DNA of 64,000 nt from Melieria omissa (Eukaryota; Arthropoda; Insecta; Diptera; Ulidiidae). A program made the position numbers and the translations under genes. The notes beneath the pieces were generated by a model, which saw nothing but the letters and a program-made list of their open reading frames with translations, was not told where the DNA came from and ran no database searches. Position 1 is the first letter of the stretch. Every line of letters starts with the position of its first letter. The stretch covers positions 53,680,404 to 53,744,403 of the forward strand of contig OZ020268.1 in the NCBI GenBank assembly GCA_963971225.1. Reading direction: 5' to 3'. This document shows, piece by piece, positions 56,466 to 64,000 of the stretch.

Positions 56466-57536
56466 GGTAGGTCCAGGGCCGGATTAACAAGTAGGCAGAA
56501 TAGGCAGTCGCCTGGGGCCCCCGATTTTAAGGGGCCCCCGAACAATGAAAAAGACTCCTACAATTTTTTTACAAACATAAAATTCTAGAGAGTGAAAGAA
56601 AAATATAATCAGAACTGAAAATAAATTTTACTCAAATAAATAAAACTCAATTGACCGCATTCAAAAGGCGACGACCGACGAACTAGACAAGGTTCCTAAA
56701 AAGGACATTTCCGACTCATTTGACAAATTGTATGAGCGTGCAAAGAAGTGTATCGAAGTGAAAGGAATAGAAAAGAACAACCTCATGACGGAAATGCTCC
56801 AGAAGTAGAACTTTCGCCTCGCGATGATTTTAGGACAAAAGGTTTCCTTGAAATCATCGACAATCTTCACAGTGAAATCAAACGACGTGCGAAAGTGTAT
56901 ATGGAAGTTTCAGAGAGATTTGCATTTCTCATCAACTTTTCTCTAAGTGATGGAGACCTCCACGAAGCTATAAATAACTTAGTTCGTTTTTATTCTAGAG
57001 ATTTGGAAGAATTTTTCATTGAAATGAAACAATTCCAAAGTTACGTGAACTCTAGATACACTGATGCACAAAAAACTCATAGTCATTTGTATAAGATTCT
57101 TATGGAAGATCAATTCGCTGATGTATTTCCTAACACAGAAATAGCTCTTCGGATTTTTTTAACATTAATGATCACAAATTGTTCTGCCGAACGATCCTTC
57201 TCGCAATTAAAAATAATCAAAGCTGCTGAAAGAGCTACAACGCGACAAGAGCAACTCGAGATGTTAGGTACTTTGCATTGAGTCAGATTTATTGAACAAA
57301 ATCGATATTGATGATATAATTGATGAATTTGCCGAAAACAAATGTAGAAAACGACATGTTTAAAATGTAGATAGTAATTTTATTGATATTATTACATTGT
57401 GACAATAAAATGTTTATGAAAGATATAAGTTTGTATTTTTTAATCGAAAAAAGAAGGGAACGGACGTGAAAAAAGGGCCCCCAAATTGATGGTTGCCTAG
57501 GGCCCCGTTGAGGGTTAATCCGGCCCTGGGTAGGTC
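56466..57536 (+). mobile_element. 1055-bp hAT element with perfect 8-bp target duplication
   Basis: The body is 56474-57528. The ends are inverted repeats starting CAGGGCCGGATTAA; the GGGGCCC and GCCT..GG words continue the similarity inward. GGTAGGTC flanks both sides (56466-56473, 57529-57536). Removing the element and one GGTAGGTC restores a continuous reading frame of the host retrotransposon across the site, which proves the insertion. It is internally deleted compared with a full hAT. Confidence 0.92.
56748..57290 (+). pseudogene. hAT transposase C-terminal relic
   Basis: The frame contains RFAFLINFSLSDG, FPNTEIALRIFLTLMITNCS and AERSFSQLKIIKA, the hAT C-terminal dimerisation region (TNCSAERSFS..K..K) seen in ZMYM1-like hAT transposases. 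The N-terminal BED-type finger and most of the catalytic part are absent. After the stop near 57281 the frame seems to shift and go on briefly. Confidence 0.85.
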
Positions 57537-58130
57537 ATTATTGGGAGTGAGTAGATCCCTTTCTTGTACCATGCACTCTGGGAAATGAGTTCTTAGAAGA
57601 AGCTCTAAAGTGTCTCCAAACGATTGCGTTAAGGTCCCATTTGAGTTTTTTAGTGTACCTATTGAGATGGTGGTCCCTTTCGAGAGGGTCCTTTGCAGCC
57701 TAGCGGTGGCAGGGATGTCCCCTAAATCCTCACAGCACTTCCTCCAGGATTTTCTTTTGGATTTTCTTACTTCTTTGTTGTATAGTGTTAGGGCTACTTT
57801 GTAGGTATCCCATATGTTTGTTTTCTTGGCCCTATTGAATTCAATTCTAGCCTTTTCGCGAAGTTTTGAAAGGAAGCTGTTCCACCATGGAACCCTATGT
57901 GTAGAGGTCTTGGTTTTTGGTGGACAGCAGTCCTGATACGATGAGATAAGTAGGTTCGTTGTATTTGCTACCTCCCTATCTAATTCATCTGTTGTTCTTA
58001 TAAAATGGTGTTGGTCATCTAGGTTTCTAGAGAGGTTTTCAGTGTACCTCATCCAATCTGTTGTTTTTGAACAACGGTAGAGTGCGACACTCTTAACCGG
58101 GCCCTCAATATCGAACATAATGTATAATTA

Positions 58131-58800
58131 TGTTACGCACCTTATTAAGTGTATGAACTGAAACGGTTACCCGTTATTTATGTTTACATATATTGAAAAA
58201 AAAATTAAAAATTTAAATTAATTACAAACAAAAAATTTCCATATGGGAGTTTTTTGGCTTCGTTTCCCAGGCCTACAGGCATATATGTAATACTTCTATA
58301 TTGGCACTAAGCTCAAAGTACATTCGCCAACATCACAGTACAGCAATAGTGAAATATGAGCGAGAAAGCGATAAACGAATGTACTCTGACAGCTGTCAAA
58401 AGTGGCAAAAAAGTCAGGTGCGTTCAGGCGGGAAAAAAATTGACTGGAAAAAAATAAAAATTTGTCGAAATTAACTGAAATTTTTTCGACCGCCCCTGGA
58501 GCAGTTTCACAGTTGTTCATGTGTAGAAGTGCACATGTATACATGCATAGAAATACATTCACAAAATTTCGTGTTTTCTGTCTCATCGCTTGTCTCCCTT
58601 TGATTTCCGAATGAAAACACATTGTGAAGATACGTTAGTGCCAATATAGAAGTATTACATATATGCCTACAGGCCTCTATCACGCCTCCTATTGACATGA
58701 AATTGTTTTCCCCGAACAAACATTACTTCTCCACCACAAAACTATCACTGGTAATTTTTTTAATTTAGTAAGATTAAAAACTTGCGAACTAGAGGGTTAA
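58131..58800. repeat. 42-bp inverted repeats enclosing 324 bp
   Basis: 58269-58310 and 58635-58676 are inverse copies with two mismatches in 42 (AGGCCT.......GCATATATG...CTTCTATATTGG). Between them AGTACATTCG and CGAATGTACT form a smaller inverted pair near 58318 and 58376. It is a MITE or foldback inside the right part of the outer TTAA element. Confidence 0.75.
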
Positions 58801-59571
58801 CTTTGTTGTACCTTGCGCATAATTCTCTATAACGCTTTATTAATGAGTGCTTGCACATTTGCAAGTATAAATGGTATGAGAGTATGGAGACATTTTGGGA
58901 CTTGTTTCCATTTGGTTGTAATGGGCTATGGCAGCATTGATTGTAACCGTTACGTACATTGTGCCTTTGTGTCTTATTAGCAAACTAAAAAGTGATTAAA
59001 TTTTCATTTTAAACTGCACAAAACAGCAAGTTATGAAAAACTATAAATCTTGAAAATAGTGTCGAGAATTCTTAATATGGCTCACATCAAATCCATTGCA
59101 CTAAGTGTATTGCAAAGCTAATACAGAGTGACGTGAGTCACTTGCACTTCCGTCAAAATGGTGGCTTCTCTTCTTCTTTCACGAACCGTTTAATCCAGTG
59201 CGAGTCAATGGACAGTGTACTGCATAAAGCAACTGTACGTTCGCCAAATGTACTTTAAACACGTTTGTACTAAAGGTTGTCCAACTAATTTGGCACTGCA
59301 GTTGCACACAATGACCTCAGCCCAGGACAAACACATTGGCGAACTTTGGACTTTGATGTGAGTCCGGAATTCGAATGAAGGACAATTTAGCTTTCAGGAA
59401 TGCGCCAGTAAAACACTGTAAATCATTCGAAAATATAAACGCGCATATTACAAGAAACTTACAGCAGCCATCCCTAACTTAACCTAACCAAACTTCCTAC
59501 AAAATTGAACGATCTGAGTTTGGCGTACAATTAATTCAATTGGTGCTTTAAATGCTATCGTGAAGATTATT
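58801..59571. other. noncoding spacer
   Basis: No gene recognised. A CCTAACTTAACCTAACC tract lies at 59475-59491. Confidence 0.4.
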
Positions 59572-59740
59572 CAATCAACCAGTGGCGGATTCAGGGGGGT
59601 GTTTTGGGGGTTGAAACCCCCCGAAATATTTGGATCGCCTATAAAACTACATACAAATTAAAAGGCATTTAACAAATATTAAAGAATTACTTTTTAAAAC
59701 CCCCCCGAAATATTTTTCTGAATCCGCGCCTGCAATCAAC
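59572..59740. mobile_element. 153-bp hAT-type MITE with 8-bp target duplication
   Basis: The body is 59580-59732. Ends CAGTGGCGGATTCAG and the inverse of CAGGCGCGGATTCAG match at 13 of 15. CAATCAAC flanks both sides exactly (59572-59579, 59733-59740). A CCCCCCGAAATATTT word is repeated inside near both ends. No coding. Confidence 0.85.
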
Positions 59741-60876
59741 TAACACACTACCACAAAGCTTCTAACGTTTGCATTGGCCCAGTGCTGGAATTGTTGCAAC
59801 AAAGTACCAGAATGCATTATTTCAAAAAGTGACGCTAAGAAGTGGTACAAATAATTCATAAAACATTTAGTGCATTGAGTTGCAGTTATTTGACAAATAA
59901 CCAACAACACTGTCCAATTGAAGAACGAAATTGTGCCGATTGAGCTGAGATACAAAAGAAGTAATAAAGCAGCAAAATTCATTCAGCAATATTATTTTAA
60001 AATGGTAAATCATAATTTAGAAAATGCTGTAAAAACACAACAATTTTTAAGTAGAATTACTCAAATTAGAGTTCATTTATTAATTTTTTTTTACTGAAAG
60101 AAAACACATTTATTTTAACAACCACAAAAACTGTTAATTTTTTTTATTTCTATTTTCCATACATATTTTTCATACATATTTTATGTATTTTTATATATAT
60201 TTTTATAATCGCATATAAATTCTATGCGCAATTATTTTCGCTTTTCATAAAAAAAGACCACTCAAAAGCAGCGCATTGCTGCATACAAACATTATTTATC
60301 AGTTTTATATTCAATGCTTTTTGCTATATATTAAAAAAGTAAATAAATTGTACGCTTTTAATGTTTGCCAAAAAGACAGTAAAAAAAATTCCATATTGCA
60401 GGCTAATCGAAAAATGTCATACAAAAATTTAGCCACAAACACACCTACACATAATACATATACATTATACATACATATAAAGAGATTTTCTTTGTGCTCA
60501 AATTTGAGTCTCTTAAGTGACACGGACACAGCAGTATGAAGCATGAATCGATTATTTAAAAGCAAAACAAATATTGATGCAAAAAATGGAAGAAAGGCTC
60601 CGTCAGGCCTCCAATCATGGAAGAAATGCATAATGAAAAAATGTTTTAAAAAATCTGAAGAATAAAACATAACAGTATATCAAAAGTTTTTATTGCAAAG
60701 CATGACAATTATCCCATTTTCGGCCGCTACCAGAAATAGACAATATTTTTCTAATTCCTTTTAAGGACTTTTAGGAACTTAATGAAGAATATTTTTGGAT
60801 TTTTGTTGTTTTTTTTTTACAAAATTCTTTTATAAGTAAATAAAAATTGAATTTCAAATAAAAACAAATATATATG
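59741..60876. other. noncoding AT-rich spacer
   Basis: Short frames without domains; T and A runs. No gene recognised. Confidence 0.45.
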
Positions 60877-60924
60877 TACAAACCCTAACCACTATTAATT
60901 CGTACCCCTACGCTTTTTCTCATA

Positions 60925-61426
60925 TTAACCCTTCATTGCATGATTTAATTTCCGTGATTCTTGTTGCTTGTTAAGTTCTGAAGGTAAAAATGAAATTTTG
61001 TTGAATTCCTGTATCTGTGAAAGAAGTTTTGCGGCCATTTTCCGTATCCTGATGAGAGCGCTACCGCCGAAATGAAAGTCGGCTTTATCAATATTTTAGT
61101 GTTGACAACTACGGGGAGTCGAACAGAGGTCAGACGTCACTGTACACTCGTAATTTAACGCACTAAACAGCTGAGCGACGGCGATCGCCATATCACCATC
61201 GCCATCAATAACCAAAATTATTTCACCAAATCGAAACACTTGTTGCTTTTTCGATTCTTTTGCGCTTACTTTCAATGTTAATCGCAAAATTCCGTTAGTA
61301 ATCAATTGGTTTAACATAAAAGATGCAACTGAAGAATGAACGACTGTAAAATGCTGAATAGAATAGTTTCCAAATCTATGAAAAGTTAACATTGCATATA
61401 TGCAATGCCATGCAGCGAAGGGTTAA
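60925..61426. mobile_element. 502-bp TTAA-flanked element nested in the Tc1-like copy
   Basis: TTAA at 60925-60928 and 61423-61426. The ends TTAACCCTTCATTGCATG and, inverted, TTAACCCTTCGCTGCATG match at 16 of 18. Near the right end is the perfect 18-bp palindrome CATTGCATATATGCAATG (61390-61407). A partial relative is at 54841-55054. No transposase. Confidence 0.8.
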
Positions 61427-61721
61427 TTTTTAGTATTACGTTTTATCCATTATTTGCCAAAGGTTCCAGTGCCAAAAGTGCAGTATTTTTTTATACTCTT
61501 TTGAAAGGCTGAAGAATCTACTATTAGAAAAAATTTTTTTAAATTTTTTCATTACATAATATTTTTTTTATTAATTTTTGAACAGAACAACTTAAGATAC
61601 TAATAATTCGTACTTTCCGGTTTAATGTAAAATAAAGTCTACTTTTTTGAGCTGTTTGAGTTTATTTTCATTTGAGTTGAAAATTTTCTCGTACATTACA
61701 TTTTTTAACCATTATATCGAA

Positions 61722-61890
61722 ATGGCGCATGGTAAAACGATTTGCGAAAATATTCGGAGTAAAATAATTAACACGTTTAATTTTGGCAATAGTTATCTTG
61801 GAATTCGAGACGAAATTGAATTTATCTAAATCTACATTGCAATATATTGTAAATAGTTACAAAGATTTGGGGTCAACGAACAAGGGGTAC
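61722..61890 (+). pseudogene. Tc1-like transposase N-terminal fragment, frameshifted
   Basis: First frame: MAHGKTICENIRSKIINTFN and FGNSYLGI. After a frameshift near 61815 a second frame gives LNLSKSTLQYIVNSYKDLG and STNKG. Together this is the paired-like helix-turn-helix that starts Tc1 transposases. The rest is deleted up to the right terminal repeat. Confidence 0.7.
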
Positions 61891-61984
61891 GAATTAATAG
61901 TGGTTAGGGCTTGTACAAAGTTTTAGTCAGATAACAATCAAGCATGAAAACAAACAATTCTTGGCTTACATATGTACATACATG

Positions 61985-62370
61985 ACGACTTCTGGCCAAT
62001 GGTCGATTTTTCGACCACTGAAAAGTACGCGGTGCTGAGAGGTAAAAATATTTGCATAATCTTATGGATATCAATTGATTGTGGAAATTTGGTCGTTAGG
62101 CTTCGTACATAATCAATAATAAATCGATAATTTGAAAAGGTTATATATTTTTCAGAATATTCAGAATATGACTAAAAAAATGATTATTTTCGTGCCTTCG
62201 CCAACATCTCTAAATTGATCTTTTTAAAAAAAATTATTATTTCGAGGGGTTACCAAAAGACCAAAGCTATTTTATGCATCAAAAGTTCAAAGATATAATG
62301 TCTATGTGCAGAGCTACTCTCCTTCAAAGTGGCTGGTCGAAAAATCGACCAGCGGCCTAAAATGGGTTAA
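61985..62370. mobile_element. TTAA-type element with hairpin ends
   Basis: GGTCGATTTTTCGACC (62001-62016) and GGTCGAAAAATCGACC (62335-62350) sit near both ends and continue outward as GGCCAA and, inverted, GGCCGC, so the ends are inverted copies over about 24 bp. The right end reaches AATGGGTTAA (TTAA 62367-62370). The left TTAA is lost or mutated. No coding. Confidence 0.6.
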
Positions 62371-62439
62371 ATGAACAAATTTTGTTGGAACTTTCTGCAG
62401 TTCAAAATAATTTTTTTAGTCTTAGAACGAGCAACAATT

Positions 62440-62900
62440 GATGCATTGGAGTTTCCAAAGTTGCCCAAAGTACGAAATTCTTTGATTAACTTGAGAACAA
62501 TTTCAGACCATGGAATGATCAAGTCGCCCATTGACTCAACCTAATCTAAATCATTTTTTCGATTGTCCAAAGCAAAAAATCCTTTGATTAATCGCAGAAC
62601 AATTTCGAGCCTCAGAATGATAAAGTCGGCCATTGACCCAAACGAATCGATATAGCACTCTTGTTTGTTTGAAGCTTTGCTTAACCCAAGAACAACTTCG
62701 GGCCATAGAATGATCAAGTCGCCTATGACCCAACCAAAAAAAAACCATTTTCTTGATTGTCCGAAGTTCGGAATGTTTTGAATACCCCGAAAACGATTTT
62801 GGCAAGTTGGCTTGCCAAACTTTCGGTCATCACAGTGTGCCTCTGAGGCCATAAAATGATGAAAACGCCCACTCACTAAACTGAAACGAAAAAAATGTTC
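62440..62900. repeat. degenerate tandem array, about 95-150-bp unit
   Basis: AGAACAA.TTC..GCC....AATGATCAAGTCGCC.ATTGACCCAA recurs near 62500, 62597 and 62690 with a weaker copy near 62845. Between units a TTGATTGTCC.AAG word recurs too. Frames across it are repeat by-products. Confidence 0.75.
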
Positions 62901-62940
62901 TCCATAAAAACAAAAGCACATTTAAAAGAAGAGCATTCAG

Positions 62941-63489
62941 TACCTTTTAACAATAATAACAGAACAAAAATAAAATAATAGAACGAATAACAACGTAAAT
63001 GTTTTATTTAAGAAACAAGAATTGTACAAAGGAGCACTCTTTAAAACTTCAAATTAATTGTTATTTAAAACACAAAATTGTACTTTGGATCCTGTCTGAA
63101 GTTATTAACATTTTATTTGTATATTTTATTTGGAAGTTACTTTAAAACTCGGAGATATTAAACAGAAAGTGATTTAATTTCAAAAAGTCAAACTTAAACA
63201 AACTAAAGGAAAGTGTCAAAAATGGTCATTTTCGTAAACTTAGAGCATCTTTTGGCACTAATGATAATAAACTATTTTGATGAAAAATAAGTTTTTAATT
63301 GTATTATTAAATAGCACAAAATTTAAAAGGAAACATTGGAAAAGCATCTTTTCTGATTTATGACAGGAGTCCTTTTGATTAGAACAGATATAAAACTGAG
63401 TAACAGCCCAATTCTGTACACTTGATAAATTCACCATATTGACAATTTGTCAAGTTTTTACTATTTGTCAAGAATTTGTATTCTATTCC
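62941..63489. other. noncoding AT-rich spacer
   Basis: No gene or repeat recognised. Confidence 0.4.
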
Positions 63490-63975
63490 TAAGGCGCCTG
63501 CTACACGTTCAATATTTATTGTGATATTTGGATCGCGATTCATATTGATGGATTGATAGATCGCGCGCGAATGCTACATGTTCAATATTTATCGCGTCAG
63601 TATTCACATAATTGTTATTCTGAGTGGTTCGTCGTTTAAAAGATGTGCAATTCTTCCAACTTGAAAATGAATTCTTTCAAAATTTGTTTTTCTGTCGTAA
63701 GCTCCGATTCTACCGGCAGCACACATGCTTTATTTCTTATTTGTTTTATTTTATTTTAATTTCACCACGTACTGCCGAACCGCTTATTGATATCATGAAA
63801 TATGCTACACGTTCAATATTTATTGACAGTTTTGTGATGCGCGATCCAGATTTCAAAATATTTAAATATTTTGCGATATGGATCACGATACATCAATATT
63901 GCATGCTAAACGTTCAATAAATATCGCGATACTGGATCCCCGTCAATAAATATTGAACGTGTAGCAGGCGCCTAA
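63490..63975. mobile_element. 480-bp PIF/Harbinger-like MITE
   Basis: The body is 63493-63972. The ends are exact inverse copies for about 29 bp, beginning GGCGCCTGCTACACGTTCAA. TAA flanks both sides (63490-63492, 63973-63975), a 3-bp duplication of the type made by PIF/Harbinger elements. GCTACACGTTCAATATTTAT-type words recur at least three more times inside (near 63572, 63803 and 63901), so the element is built from repeats of its own end. No transposase; the frame at 63624-63920 is not a recognisable protein. Confidence 0.85.
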
Positions 63976-64000
63976 AAATAAAAGCTCTTTTCTTGATAAA

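Larger units (their letters stand above)
55055..58130 (-). pseudogene. non-LTR retrotransposon relic with RT and RNase H
   Basis: On minus in order: a linker with WWNSFLSKLREKARIEFNRAK and CCEDLGDIPATARLQR (57.9-57.6 kb); the start of RT with YKSPGPDGIFPALL (56.4); PLNKFQFAYQKGKSTITAIH (56.1); KGCPQGGVLSPLLW and the catalytic box as FTDE where FADD or YADD is expected (55.9); LSPKVTNWVYTQMIRPIILY (55.5); RNase H start KWYTDGSKT (55.1). The order is that of R1/LOA/I-type polymerases. Several frameshifts, a mutated catalytic box and missing ends show a dead copy. It is split by a hAT element at 56474-57528. Confidence 0.85.
53715..58800. mobile_element. outer TTAA-flanked element ends enclosing a nest of insertions
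   Basis: TTAACCCTCTAGTTCCCAAG at 53715 and CTTGCGAACTAGAGGGTTAA ending at 58800 are inverse copies with one mismatch in 20. The word AGGCCTGTAG lies close to both ends. Between them are several other elements: the 54008 repeat, a piggyBac-like fragment, a non-LTR relic and a hAT element. Either one old TTAA element has been filled by insertions, or two related elements flank the block by chance. Confidence 0.55.
60877..61915 (+). mobile_element. Tc1-like element, 1035 bp including a nested TTAA element
   Basis: The body is 60879-61913 with TA on both sides. The ends are inverted repeats of about 31 bp starting CAAACCCTAACCACTATTAA / CAAGCCCTAACCACTATTAA, with one mismatch. It contains the N-terminal part of a Tc1-type transposase and a 502-bp TTAA element (60925-61426). 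Without the nested element it would be about 0.53 kb, so most of the transposase is deleted. Confidence 0.8.

Noticed and set aside
63624..63920. 98-codon plus-strand frame
   Set aside because: It lies fully inside the PIF-like MITE and contains translations of its terminal repeat.

Overview
The window looks like nuclear DNA of a higher fly. It is AT-rich, has intron-containing genes with Drosophila-type splice signals, a ZAD zinc-finger gene (a family expanded in insects), and a dense mix of non-LTR, hAT, Tc1/mariner, PIF/Harbinger and TTAA-type transposon remnants. A tephritid fruit fly or close relative is my best guess; this is inference, not proof.

Only three protein-coding genes can be supported. 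(1) COQ5, the ubiquinone-biosynthesis C-methyltransferase, lies on the minus strand at 5465-6579 in three exons (936 coding bases, 311 aa). (2) A ZAD plus C2H2 zinc-finger protein lies on the plus strand at 8561-11084 in five exons (1704 coding bases, 567 aa, 11 fingers). (3) strawberry notch (sno), a nuclear DECH-box helicase-like protein, lies on the minus strand from the stop at 13931 to a proposed start at 52510. I rebuilt 16 coding exons; all junction phases agree and the sum is 4560 bases (1519 aa). Fourteen exons sit within 13931-22261, one at 37955-38057, and the proposed first exon gives only the initiator ATG at 52508-52510. Introns of about 15.7 kb and 14.4 kb therefore fill most of the window. 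An orphan 14-codon exon candidate lies divergent to COQ5 at 6835-6877.

The rest is repeats and putative regulatory DNA. 1-5300 is noncoding, with a 129-bp TTAA element, a tandem repeat and a tRNA-like SINE with 12-bp target duplications. Between COQ5 and the zinc-finger gene are a perfect 23-bp-arm hairpin, a 137-bp tandem duplication, a 236-bp hAT-type MITE and a non-LTR remnant. Between the zinc-finger gene and sno is a decayed 1175-bp PIF/Harbinger element that keeps pieces of both of its genes. The sno introns hold several tandem arrays, GC-rich islands (about 27.8-28.5, 33.5-34.2, 41.3-42.9 and 45.2-46.1 kb), a long-TIR element at 34744-36082, a (TTAGA)n array near 43.5 kb, mariner and non-LTR fragments, and a 609-bp TA-flanked MITE.

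Upstream of sno, 53715-58800 is a nest of insertions: outer TTAA-flanked termini enclose a non-LTR relic that itself carries a 1055-bp hAT element with a perfect 8-bp target duplication. 59.5-64.0 kb holds another hAT MITE, a Tc1-like element with a TTAA element inside it, a hairpin-ended TTAA element, a tandem array and a PIF-like MITE. The most unusual pattern is a set of TTAA-flanked elements that share CCCTTT-like ends but each carry a different perfect palindrome close to an end.

No rRNA, tRNA, CRISPR array or intact autonomous transposon was seen.
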